From the NCBI GenBank assembly GCA_963680875.1, contig OY804579.1, positions 39,516,397-39,580,396 on the forward strand: a DNA stretch of 64,000 nt. Reading direction: 5' to 3'. The DNA is from Bathymodiolus brooksi. Lineage: Eukaryota > Mollusca > Bivalvia > Mytilida > Modiolidae. Positions 24,219-37,300 of this stretch are shown piece by piece. Position numbers and translations under genes: made by a program. The notes under the pieces were generated by a model, which saw nothing but the letters and a program-made list of their open reading frames with translations, was not told the origin of the DNA and did not search any database. The stretch's first letter is position 1; each line of letters opens with the position of its first letter.

Positions 24219-24313
24219 ATATGGCTCTTTCCGTATCAACCCTCGAGCTAAAGCTCTCAGAATGATATTGGTGTCTTGGGTTGATGCACGATGTGATACG
24301 GAAAGAGCCATAT
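24219..24313. repeat. Perfect 20-bp inverted repeat (hairpin)
   Basis: ATATGGCTCTTTCCGTATCA at 24219-24238 is perfectly inverted at 24294-24313, with a 55-bp spacer that itself holds short self-complementary pieces (GAGCTAAAGCTCTC, GGTTGATGCACGATG). It could be a small palindromic MITE or a structured site; no target duplication was identified. Confidence 0.7.
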
Positions 24314-24847
24314 AATATTCTCTATGCATTGCATCAATGGCAAAAATCAGTAAATTTACAAATTTCACAGATTGACCCAGAATATTTATAAAAAAAAAAA
24401 AAAAAAAATTCATAATTGTTATACCATGTATTACAAATTTCACAGAAAATAATGTTAAAATAACTGATTATTATGTAGCATGAGTTTAAATTTTACCTCA
24501 ATACAGCATGAAATATACAAATGTTTGCCATATTAAAAAATTTCTTTATTTCTTATAACAATACATATAGTATGAATAATGTATTTTTCAAAAAGGCTGC
24601 ATCAAAAGCCCATTATAGCCAAGATTGGTTTAACATGGCCCAGTGGTTTCAGTGGAGAAGCTTGTAGTGTGAAAAGTTAGTGAAAATAGATACCACTTGA
24701 TGGTAAATGCTCGCTTGAGCTTTGACCAGGTGAACTAAAGGTCATATTTTGTAATGATTTGTGCAAGGTTTTTCTACAGTAATAATGTAGAGACAATGCA
24801 CAATGCCCTTCTTTTGAATTTTTGTGGATATTGTAACATTATGATTA

Positions 24848-25023
24848 GGGTTATAGTGTTTAACACCACATTTAACAATATTTCAGTTCTATTGTGGCAG
24901 TCAGTTTTTTAGTGGAGGAAACCAGATTACCCTGAGAAAATGATTGACCTGCCGCAAGTCACTGACATACTTTATCACATAATGTTGTATCGAGTACACC
25001 TCGCCATGAGTGGGATTCAAACT
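24848..25023 (-). mobile_element. SINE family A, truncated at its head
   Basis: GGGTTATAGTGTTTAACACC, ACAATATTTCAGTTCTATTG, TGGAGGAAACCAGATTACCC and GTTGTATCGAGTACACCTCG, ending at GAGTGGGATTCAAACT, so the tRNA-like head is missing. Confidence 0.8.
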
Positions 25024-26532
25024 ATTTTAACAAAGGATCTATAAATATATCTTAAAAAAAAAAAAAATTGTAACTCTTTTGAAATTTAATTTGTAAAAAA
25101 TGAAATAGTAATTATTTTTTCACTGATTTCTTTTGAATACCCCTGTATACCCTAGTCAGGTGGTAATGTACAGGGGATTGTAAAATCCTGACTATTGAGA
25201 AAAAAAATAAAATAAAAAAAATATATATCTTAAAGGGATGTATGATAATACAACAAAGGTTAGAATTTAAGGACAGCAAAAAATTAAGATAAAACAAGAA
25301 GAACGGACTAAAGTAAAGAAAAAGAAACTTATAATATTATGAAACATATGGTATACGATGTAAGCAAAATGTTAAGGTCTTAACACAGTATAATTTCTAA
25401 CAGCATGTATTCATTTAATAGGAAATTAAAATAAATTTTAAATTTTATCTACTATCACAGCCAATATCTAATGTTGGTCCCTAATACTGAAACCCAACAG
25501 ACCCTGCTCGGCTATTTGGTCCTTAATACTGAAACCTAACAGACCTGGGGGTGGGGTGGGGGATCAACATTTGAATAAAATTAAATCTACATGTTATGAA
25601 GTATAGTACCATAGGTAGGTGAAAATCTCTTTGTTAACAGTGTGGTGTACATATATTGCAAACCCACACGTTACTCTCTTGATTGTGATTGGTTTAGTAG
25701 AGTTCATGCAGTTCAGGATTACCGATTGTGAAAGGCAAAAATCCAGGAAGCTTTATTTAGGCTTTACCTGGTGGAAAAGTTTATTTTTCAGGATGTTTCA
25801 AATTATGAAACAAAATGAATTGCATTTAAAATCTTAATTCTTTTCAATTTTATATATCTTATGTTCAAAATGAGCTTTTTGTGATTTTTTTTTATCATAG
25901 TATGCTTACTCTCTGTCTTAACACAATAAATCTCAAATATCACAAGTTATTCACAAAGATAAAAACTGTACAAATCGGCAGTGTTGGACACAGTCAAATG
26001 CACCAAAATCAATATCGTACAAATTAGTGGGGTTCAACAAAGTGTGACAGAAACTTTGTTGTATATTCATCTTTCAAACATATTTTCCCTTTTTATATAT
26101 GACTAACTCGCAACTATGGTACAACCTACTTACCTAATAGCATTCTGTTGGTTTTCGGCAAATGACACCATAGTTTTACTTATTTATAAACTCATTTGGG
26201 TTGCACCCTTGGTGATTTTCAAAGGTATCTAACACTTAGATCTACAGTAGAGTAAATTCTAATGTATCACAGTTTTCTTTTTATTTATTTCTATTTAAAC
26301 CCATAAGAGTTTAACTGACCAGTTGAATTCTTGCTTTATGTCACTTATAGAATTTTTTGTTATATCATGGCAACCCGTTATAATGGTGGAGTAAGATAGG
26401 AAAAACCACTTTGGAAAGTACCGGTACTTGATAAACTTTTATCAACTTTAATAAGGAACTAGATGAGCATACCTCAGTTATTGAAATGATAATAGTTATT
26501 ATAGACGTTTGATTGTTTTAGTTACTAGCATG

Positions 26533-27129
26533 CAGGGCACGAAATTAACGCTGGTCCGCTAGCAAAATCAGTATCGGGCTAGAAGAACTCTCTTAGAAGC
26601 TAGTCCGATGGGCTAGTTAAAATTTCCAATTGTCAATTATTGTTTCCACTTCATTAATTTTAATGACATAATTGAAAATCATAATTAGTCATTCATATTA
26701 CTGTGTTTGTTTACGCTGTACACAATTTACCTGTGGGGAATTCCCTCGATAGCAATTAGATCCTAAAGGGTGGTGTACGAATTGATCAAATTACTCGATA
26801 ATCCGGGTAACTCAGTGAGCGTTCTTAACAACATAATCTAAGGTTCAAGAAATGTGGCAACACATTACCAGCGTAGAGCAACCAGCGATATTTTTTTAAA
26901 TTAGATAATAATTAGGATGATGGTGACACTGGTGATGATGATGTTTCAAGTGATGACAATACTGACATTCTTTCTTCATTATAATTTTTTTAAATAAAAT
27001 AATTATTATATAATTTTTAGTAATTGTCCCCATGATGGTCGGGCTAGTAGAATATCTGGGGGGCTAGTTGATTTTTATATCTACTAGTCCTGCTGGCTAG
27101 TTGCAATTTTTGCTTAAATTCTACCCCTG
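26533..27129. mobile_element. hAT-like non-autonomous element J (597 bp) with 'GGGCTAG' repeats
   Basis: Starts CAGGGCACGAAATTAACGCT and ends GCTTAAATTCTACCCCTG. The 8-bp flank CTAGCATG is duplicated (26525-26532, 27130-27137). CAGGG termini with an 8-bp target site fit the hAT superfamily. Both sides carry GGGCTAGT/GCTAGTCC units. An acidic 22-residue frame (26916-26984) follows an ATTAG acceptor-like site and ends in TAA. Confidence 0.82.
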
Positions 27130-27740
27130 CTAGCATGCCATGTCCCCTTCATAGCAGATAATTTGAACACATAAACAATCTTAAAATCAGACATAATATC
27201 TTTCATGATACAAGTTCTCGTCTTAATTGGAATCACTAGAAAAAACTACAGGTAATTTACTTTTCTTGTTAACATAATTCATATACCTTTTAAGACATTA
27301 TGGTTGTTTAGTAAACCTAAATGTAAAGAAAACAAGACTCCATATAATACAATATCACAATGTTAATTTTCACAAATGAAGTAAAAATGATGGAGGGAAT
27401 GGTGTATTCCACAAAGTCATACCATAACTTATGATTCACTGTTATTCTAATACATCTTCATAACCCACACAAAAAAAAATCACAAAACAATTTCAAAATG
27501 TCGAGCACCAGTGACAGACTGCAGATGTAAAGTCCTTGATCCAACTGAAACCCACTTGTATCAAGTTAAAATTCTATTTATTATTTTAACATGGAAAGCT
27601 TACAAACATCGATATAAAGTATCTAACTTTCACTTTGTTGAGGTGAGGTAAAAATTAAAGAGGATTCAATATTTCAAGTATGAATTCTCCATTGTATCAT
27701 GTATTTGAAAGACCATTATGAGAGTCAGAAATGGGAATAG

Positions 27741-28010
27741 GTTTAGGCTTAGGTTTATGGTGTTTAACGTCACTTTCAACAATATTTCAGTACTATTGTG
27801 ACAGTCAGTTTTTTTTGGTGGAGAAATCTGTAGCACCCGGAGAAAACTACCGACCTGTAGCAAGCCACTGACAAACTTTATCACATAAAGTTGTATCGAG
27901 TACACCTTGCCATGAATGGGGTTCAAACTCACAACTTTAGTGGTGATAGCCACTGATTGCACAGGTAGTTGTAAATCCAACTACCATATGAACAAAGCCA
28001 CAATGGCCAT
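27741..28010 (-). mobile_element. SINE family A copy
   Basis: Inverse consensus over its whole length: TTTATGGTGTTTAACGTCAC, TTGTATCGAGTACACCTTGC, AGTGGTGATAGCCACTGATT and AGTTGTAAATCCAACTACCA. It sits 330 bp beyond the SLC38A10 stop codon, so it may be in the 3' UTR or flank. Confidence 0.85.
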
Positions 28011-28340
28011 TAAAATGGGGATAGAGGTCTAGGGTAATTAAAAAATGGGATGGAAGGCCCCCAGGAAAGTGAATGAATTTGATGGTATATCAGAAAAAGA
28101 CAAATCAAGAATTTGATATGTTATTTGACAGGAATATTTATGTTTTAGCTCGAATTGCATTAAAGAATGAACACAAACTCAAAAGTTGACATCATGGCTG
28201 ATATGGCACTCTTTTGAACACTATTTTTTAACCAGAAATGCATTGTGGTTAAAATGTCCTCAAAACATATCTTACTGTAAATACTATTGCTATCATCTTG
28301 ATATTATGGCAGTATCTTTCAAATTATTTTTCAGTCTTAT

Positions 28341-31300
28341 TCACATAAGTCGTCTTTTCATCTCGTCATTTACGTCTTTGTTAACATTAGTTTTTGTTTT
28401 ACTTTTATCTTTATTTTTTTTTATGTCTTTAGATTTGAATAAATTGTCTATACCTATATCTCTCTTTATTCGTGGATCAGTGTCCACGTTATCTTCCCCT
28501 TCTACTTTCACATCAGCAGCTTGTTGAGGTATTTTTAGATTTGTGTTTATTATATTTTTAGAATCTTGATTCACAACCATTTTTTCTCCACCTACTGGCT
28601 GGATATGTTGTTTTATATTATTGTCCACATTGTTCATAGGATTAGGCAAATTTTTGTTTGGCTGAACATTCACTTGACTTTCTGCAGGTATGACTGGCTG
28701 TTGTTTAACATTGTTCATTTCATCTGCTTTAACTTGTTGTTGAACTGGTTGCTGTGGTAACTGCTTATGACCTTGCTGTTGAACTGGTTGATGTGGTAAC
28801 TGCTGTTGGCCTTGTTGTAATTTCTGTTCAACTGGTTGTTGTGGTAACTGCTGTAGGCCTTGTTGTGGTAATTGCTGTTGTACTGGTTGCTGGGGTAACT
28901 GCTGTGGAACTTGTTGTTGTGGTTGTCCTTTTGGATCAATTATTTGTTGTTGTTGTTTTTGTACAACCTGTTTATCAGCTGGTTCATTATCAATCTACAA
29001 AATCAAAACAAACTATATTGTCCTATCTATAGATATAACAAGAGTAGACCTGTTGCTACACTCAGACACATTAACCAGATTCTGTCTGACCCAATCAGTC
29101 TTTGTTCTTACTCCTTAATGTTGCATGCTTAGTGGAGAAGCAACAAATACTAATTTTATAGTCTTTGGCTTGACCCAACCGGGGATTGAACCCACGAGCT
29201 ATCACACTTACGGCAAACACAAACCATTACACCACCGATGTAACTGGAAAATAAAAATGAAAATTAAGAAAATTCACATTTTGTAATTCAGCACTTTTTC
29301 TTGCTTTCAGCTGTCAGAGTGTATCTCAAAAACTGTAAAACATTCAGGAAATCTGTTGACATAATACCAGAAGGTCTCGGCACAATCAATAAGGATCAGT
29401 CAATTAGAACTAAAGTTATGGCATGGAAACCATTGTGTTTATAGATGGAGGACAACAGACCCATAACATAATATGACCGCAGAATTGTGGGTCTATAATA
29501 ATTTTGCTTAAATCAATGAACACCATAAACATCACAAGATCACGTTTCAACTACATCATACCTAAAATTATGGGAAACAAATCAACATTTTATTATAATG
29601 TAGCTCAGGATTAGAATTCTTTACTTGATTCCATCAAATAGGGATTATTTTAATGATAATAAACCTTTTCTTGAAATAAAGCAATCTCACACCCCCCGCT
29701 CATCTTAATTCTTGACTTTTACTTACCAATTTCAAGCTCATTCTTAAAAAGGACCCCATTGAAAATAAACTGAATGGCTTTCGTGGGTTATCCTTTGTTA
29801 GAAATTTTTCAACATTGAACTTTCAGGAAGTGGTTTTGATATTTCAATAGTTTGCAAATGTTTAAAGTTCTACTTTTAGTTAAATTAGGATTTTTAAGAA
29901 TTTGTGTATATTATTGACATTTTTAACCCATATATACATGTATTTTACGTTTTTACCTAACCAAAATGTCAATTTTAAAAAGTTGCAGAACAGAGAGCAA
30001 AATGTCAATTTTAAGTAGTTGCGGAACAGAGCAAAATGTCAATTTTCTCCAGTTACAAACAAAGCCAGCAAATGCTTACAGAGAGCAACATAACCAAACC
30101 ACAAATCATAGTGATTGTAATTTAAACTGACCTTTATATGTTTTTCTTCTTGGTGTTCTTTAAGCTCTGCCAGAATTTTCTTTTGTTCATCGATCAGTCT
30201 TTGTTGTTCTTCGTGTTGTTTCTTCAACTTGACCAATATTTCATTTTGTTTATCCAAGCTTTCTTCTTTCTTTTTTTCTCCATCTTTCACATCTTTCTGA
30301 TCTTTTTTGATTTGATGAATTTGATCTCCTGTATCTCCCATTTGATTGGCTGTTTCATCTTTTTTAGTTTTCATACTAATATTTAACTTCTGCTTATCAT
30401 CTATCTTTTCACTTGCACTTTTATTCTACAGAAAGATAAAAATTCAAATCTTACATTACAATCAGTCAGTTATCTATGTTTAATTCATAGATATGGAGGT
30501 TATAACACACTGAAATATCACAATATTCAATGTGGTGAAACAGAAAGGTGTTCAAAGATACTGAAATGCAGTCTCTCATGTTCATTTACATCCATATCCT
30601 TTCTTACTAATTGAAGGGTGTTAAAATCTCCATATCTATGAATATGAACATAGATAAAGAATTCATCCTCAATCATAGTTTAAACTGGATGATTTAAAAA
30701 AAAAAATCATCAGGGTAGAAAAGCACATGAAATTCCCTGGGGTAACAGTTAGCAATGCGGTGGTAGGTATATGGGTTTACAATGGATGTGTCATTAGTCA
30801 ATCACAATCTGTGAATTTCACTTAGTCGGGGATAAATACATCTACTATTAACTTCTATCCCTATGTAATAAATACAGAGACACAACAATAAGCATATGAC
30901 TAGGCTAAGGTTGGGTTGTTTAAATTCCTATCCACCATTACTCCAGACATGTATTTTATGTTTGTAAGTTAAATAACATGTGGACTGTCTGACAAAATTT
31001 TTTTTAGAGAAAAAAAATATGGAAGAATGTAATTTCACAGGACATAGATCTAGAGGGTTAGGGTTATGGTGTTTAACGCCACTTTCAACAATATTTTAGT
31101 TATATCATGGCGGTCAATTTTATTGGTGGAGAAAACCACAGACCTGTCGCAAGTCACTGACAAACTTTATCATAATAATTTTGTATCGAGTACACCTTGA
31201 CTGAGATGAATTCGAACTCACAACGTTAGTGATGATAGGTACCGATTGCATAAATAGTTGTAAATCCAACTACCATACGATCACGACCACGACGTCTCCT

Positions 31301-34300
31301 CATAGGACATAGATGCCCCAACAAAAGTAAACAGGGACATAACTCAGGTACCATAAAAGGCATAATAACTTGACAAGTGTATTGAAAGCAAAAACATTGT
31401 GTGCAAATTTTCAAAATCTTTGGCCAAGGTAAACTTAATTTAGAGCATGGAAACCACAAATTCACAATTTTCCAATTAAGAGGCATAACTATGGAACCAT
31501 TAAAGAAATAACAAGATGAACTGTGAGCTAATGCTCACTTATGATACCCCCGCTCTTCGGCAATCAGGAAGTAGGAATCTGACGGGTCAAAAAACGCTTG
31601 TGACCAAATATCAGATTTCTGCCATCAATAGTTGCTGAGAAAAATGCGACAAAAAATGGGCATATACAAAATGTATGTTCAATCTGTATAAAAATCAACA
31701 AAGTCGGCAAACAGGAAGTAGGAATCTGATTGGTCCAAAAACGCTTCCCACGATATGGGGTACCTATATGAAGCTGGTGACCAAATATCAGATTTTTGCC
31801 ATCAATAGTTGCTGAGAAAAATGCAATGAAAAATGAGCATATATGTTCAATCTGTATAAAAATCAACAAAGTCGGCAAACAGGAAGTAGGAATCTGATGG
31901 GTCCAAAAACGCTTCCCACGATATGGGGTACCTATATGAAACTTGTGACCAAATATCAGATTTCTGCCATCCATAGTTGCTGAGAAAAATGCGACGAAAA
32001 ATATCTTGGACGGACAGAGGTAAAACAGTATACCCCCCTCCCCCTTCCGACCTGTGTACTGTAATCAATACATAGTTTGATAATTTCAAAAAATTTGCTC
32101 AAGGGGAACATAAGTTCTTGAACAGAAAGCTGAGAAATTGATATTTACTTTTCATGAAGGATATAATGGTATTATTATACTGCACTAGGCCCAAAAGGAA
32201 AATAACTACCCGTAGTTATAATAGTTTGATGTGCAGTTACGAGCTGCCAAATTCAAACATTTAGTTTTCACCACATACATGTACATATTCCCTAACAGTT
32301 ACCGGGGTATTAGCGCTATGTACGGTAAGCCCCTGGAATAATTAGTTATTGCTGGACACAGTAAAAAAGCAGTAAAAAGGGTTAGAGGGTTATGGTGTTT
32401 AGTGCCACTTTCAACAATATTTCAGTTATTTTTATTATTGTGGCGGTACGTTTTATTGGTGGACGAAACCGGAATACCAGAAGAAAACCACTGACCTGCC
32501 GTAAGTTACTGACAAACTTTATCACATAATGTTGTATCCTAGCCTGAGAGGGATTCGAACTCACAACGTTAGTGGTGATAGGCAGTAAAATAAGGTATCG
32601 TTTGCAAAGATAAAATCAAATCTTTTGACCTGATGAAGGTTATTCCAGAAACTGGTCCTGTTCATTAAATTAGATATCTAGATCTTGACGATCAAGATAC
32701 ATGGTAGTTGGAGAGATCTGTTAATACTGTTTATAACTATTCAATATACTGTGAAGTCATTTTACATTCATGGATTCGAAAATTGAGAAAAAAAATTTGC
32801 TCGTGGATAAGTGAATTTGTGGATCCCCTGCTAAAGTCAGTGAATATATTATATATATATATCCACTAAATCCATGAATAATTATGAATTAACAGCAAAG
32901 GCTAAAATTGTGTGTTATTTCAAACCAAAATGTATGTACAATGTGTTAATATCCAAGCATTAATTGCTTTGCAACATAACAGTAAGTAAATGTATATACT
33001 GTGTAAACTTATATTTTCATTGAGCATGAACAAGATGGGTACCTATAAAGTGCGAAACGAAATAGAAACGAAACGAAACGAAATCAACGTAAACGAAACG
33101 AAACAAAATCAACAAAAACGAAACGAAACGAAATCAACAAAAATGAAACGAAACGAAACGAAACGAAATCAACGAAATGAAAACGAAACCAACGGAAGCA
33201 AAACGAAATCAACGAAATCAAAACGAAATAGAAAATGGAAGAAAAAATAATAGGGGCCTAAAAGAAATCAAACCTATTTTCACAATTACGATGCTAGACC
33301 ACTTCCCACGCATGTCTGTCTTTCATCAGGAGAGGACAGGATTTGTCACCATTGAACAAGAATACTATGCATTTATTCAGCGGGAGTCTGTTCTCTTGAC
33401 TTGGTGGTTTCTTTTAACTTTGGGAACCATAAGAGCAACGTCAAGTCTGTTGAAAGGAGAGGAATTAAAATAAAAAAAACAGAAGTGCAGAGTTAAAGTT
33501 CACTAATAGATACCCCCGTCCAAGCAAAATTTAAAAGGGTGTTGGAGAGACGAAAAAGTGTGACGACCGGACGGACAAACGAACCGAACGGACAGCAGAA
33601 GTCCTATATACCCCAATCTTTTTTTGGCGGAGGTATACAAATCCTATCAAAAATTAACTTTAAATTTTTAAAAAAAATCTACATATCTTGTAAAAGTACC
33701 TTTTTTCCCTTTGATCCCTTTTCATTAAAAAAAACAAATCCCCCTCCCCCTCCAAAGAAAATCTTCCAGTATAAATAAAATTTGATACGGCACATACTTT
33801 TATCCCCCCCCCCTCCATCCCCCGCTATCCAGCGGGAGAGGGGGTATATAGTATATGTCCGTTTGTCCATGAGTGCTTCCCTCACTCCCTATGCAATTCC
33901 TCCCAACAACTTCATGGAATTGAATGAATGTTACAGGAAATCTTTAATACCATATGGCAAGGTTCATTAATTTCATGAATTCTTTAGTACCAAGTGGCAT
34001 TGTGCACCTTCTATTTTTGTTTTCCCATTTTAACAGTTCTTGCTAAAATTTCTTCACTTTTGGACTTTGTCATTTAAGGCTATGTAATTGTCTTACAAGA
34101 CTATACAATAGAGAAGGGATACTGTTGCGTTATCCATAACTTTTCCTAAACAACAGAATGGATTTCAATAAAACTTCCAGAGATTCTTGTTTAGTTTTTT
34201 TTCGGGAAGTCGGAATTGCATTTTTTTTTTAATTAAGGAAATCGGGGTTTCAAGTTTTTAAGATCGGGATTTCGGGCTCAGGCCCCTGCATAACCCCCTT

Positions 34301-37300
34301 TTTTTTCTATATGCCCACTCCAGAAACTTTATAATGCATAAATACTGACACACACACAAACACAAATACAAATATGACATTTGAACTTCTGAAAGTTTGT
34401 CGGCCAGCAAACCCGGCTTGAATTGAGTTGCGGGTAATGTAGGTGAGGAGTACTGTAACGGACAGTCATACAAGATGGGTTATAATTAATCAAAATTATT
34501 GTATTTAAAAAATCGAATTATCATTTTTTTTTATTTCTTTATTTCGTTTTGTCTTTTATTTTTTTCCTTCCATTATCCTTCCATTTTCTTCGTATCAGTC
34601 TATTTCGTTTTGTTTTAGTTGATTTCGTTTTGCTTTCGTTGGTTTCGTTTCATTTCGTTTTCATTTCGTTGATTTCGTTTCATTTTTGTTGATTTCGTTT
34701 CGTTTCGTTTCGTTTCTATTTCGTTTCGCACTTTATAGGTACCCGAACAAGATTGTGTGGAAGTTCAATGGAACTGATATTTGCAAATATAACTAACATT
34801 TTTTTTAATCACTTAAAACTAGAAATAAACAAGGGCAACGCAAAGCGTGGTGCATCCCTTCGCCTAAAAATTTGACCCAGTGACCTTGACCTTTGACCTT
34901 GAAAATCAATAAGGTTCCAGATTCTCTTAAGGACTAAGTATGTACCAAGTTTGGTCAAAATCCATTGAAGGATGTTGATTCTAGAGTGTTCACAAGGATG
35001 TTACGGAAGGACGGACGGACGGACGGACGGTAGCATTACTTTATCCCTTCGCAACTTTGTTGGCAAGGGGATAATTAATTAGTCCTTTGACAGAAAGTCC
35101 ACTATTTGATTGACAATATGTATCTAAAATTATTTAACACGTACACAGAAAACTCAAGATTGAAGGGATTTTCAGGGAAAAGGGAGGACCCAGAGAAAAA
35201 CAACAACAACAACATCACAATGGTAAAGGTAAGGAAAAAACAAAAGAACAATAGCCTTGACAAAACAATTTCTCATAAAAAGAGTGAGCAGGAATGGGTT
35301 AGGGTTATGGTGTTTAACACCACTTTCAACAATATTTCTGTTATATCGTGGTGGTCACATTTATTGGTGGAGGAAACCGGAGTACCTGTAGAAAACCATT
35401 GATCTGCCGGAAGTCAACGACTACCTTCATCATATAATGTTGTATCGAGTAAACCCCACCTGGGTGGGATTTGAACTCACAACTTTAGTGGTGATAGGTA
35501 CTGATTGCGTAGGTAGTTGTAAATCCAACTACCATACGACCACGACCATGACAGCCCTTGAGATCGAATGAATTTGTGTTCTTTATTTATCAATACAAGC
35601 AATTAGTTGGGCTCCTACCTGAAAATTTCCCCCAGATTTAAATTTAAATGTAGGGTTACTGTAATACTATTACAAATATTTATTAATAAGTAGGAAAACA
35701 CGCTTAAAGTAAAAATCTAATTTTATAATTGTTTCGCAAATTTCATTCTAAATTCCCCCAATGTTCACTCACCATATATTCTGTATAATTAACATGTAAC
35801 ATAGCAATATAAATAATAACATGATTTTATTTAACAAATATTAGATTTTGGGTAGCTCACAGATCATTTGTTGCCAGTGTACACCTGGGATGTAACAACA
35901 GTAGCTTCTGAAAATATAATAAAACTTCCACAGAACATAATATACAGAATAAAATATGAAGTTTTGTAATAGACCATTTGCACAATTCCACTTTGATTAT
36001 ATAATGATATATTTTTTATACAAGTTATTTCCCCTTAATGTTGGCAAAAAGGTCCCTTTTGGTGCAAAGTTCAATGAATATATAAATATATTTGTTTGCA
36101 TAATCTTTAATGTTGCAATAACTTTTGAATTTTCTTTTTGCTATAAAACTCTCCTCTGATTTTTTTTGCTGGTGCAAGATTCAAATATCAATAAATTATA
36201 AGAAAATTCTATTCAAATTTGTTGTCCTTTCCATTGCTCTTCTATGGAATGGGGTACAATTTAGCGATCTATAAGGGAAATAACTCATATAAAATGTTTA
36301 ATTTAATAATTAAATCATAAATGTGGAAATGGTCCATTGAAAAATGATACAAGGCCTGGATAATACCAGTAATAGTTTTATTTACCTCTACTGGTGCTCT
36401 GGGATTGGGTGGTTCAATTCTGCTTTCATCATCTGAAAAAAATAAGGATAAAATGAATAACGTGCTTGAAGCTTAGTTTAAATATGATAAATTGGCTTTT
36501 TCTGTCTTTATTGTTCAAGATTCTTGTAGCATTTCCCACTCAGGCAAGGTATTGACCCCATTGTAATGTTATCACAGCCTGTCTACCATATACTGAGCCA
36601 ATTGTAATGTTATTAGAGCTGTCTATCATATATTGACACAATTGTAATGTTATCAGAGCCTGTCTACCAGATATTGACCCAATTGTAATGTTATCAGAGC
36701 CTGTGTGCCAGATATTGACCCAATTGTAATGTTATCAGAGCCTGTCTACCAAATATTGACCCAATTGTAATGTTATCAGAGCATGTGTGCCAGATATTGA
36801 CCCAATTGTAATGTTATCAGAGCGTCTACCAGATATTGACCCAATTGTAATGTTATCAGAGCCTGTGTGCCAGATATCGACCCAATTGTAATGTTATCAG
36901 AACCTGTCTACCAGATACTGATTCCACTGTAATGTTATCAGAGCCTTCTACCAGATATTGACCCAATTGTAATGTTATCAGAGCCTTTCTACCAGATATT
37001 GACCCAATTGTAATGTTATCAGAGCCTGTCTACCAGATATTGACCCAATTGTCATGTTATCAGAGCCTGTCTACCAGATATTGACCCAATTGTAATGTTA
37101 TTAGAGCCTGTCCACCAGATACTGACCCAATTGTAATGTTATTAGAGCCTGTCTACCAGATATTGACCCAATTGTAATGTTATTAGAGCCTGTCCACCAG
37201 ATATTGACCCAATTGTAATGTTATTAGAGCCTGTCTACCAGATATTGATGCCATTGTAATGTTCTTATAGTCTGTCTACCAGATATTGACCCCACTGTAA

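Larger units (their letters stand above)
19344..28340. other. Intergenic region between ATP5MF and SLC38A10
   Basis: Converging genes flank 9 kb of AT-rich DNA. I see no gene. It holds SINE copies (listed separately), a hAT-like element, a 20-bp inverted repeat hairpin, a 49-bp tandem duplication at 21904-22001 (ACCACGTACTATCA units) and a diverged tandem duplication of about 120 bp at 23523-23745 (GAAATATGTTG and TTTACAAAATAATG recur). The interval 25030-27700 outside the hAT-like element shows nothing recognisable. Confidence 0.6.

Noticed and set aside
28754..29032. Plus-strand open frame rich in Val/Leu opposite the last SLC38A10 exon
   Set aside because: It is the complement of the Gln/Pro repeat; the minus-strand frame is supported by splice phase and homology.
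31564..32089. Open frames of 136 and 80 residues on the minus strand
   Set aside because: They are translations of the 170-177 bp tandem repeat (the same peptide phrase recurs), with no gene-like context.
33177..33473. 98-residue frame in element K
   Set aside because: Its first third is the (GAAAC)n array in translation; the remainder ([17 protein letters not shown]) shows no known family, so it is mentioned only within the element.
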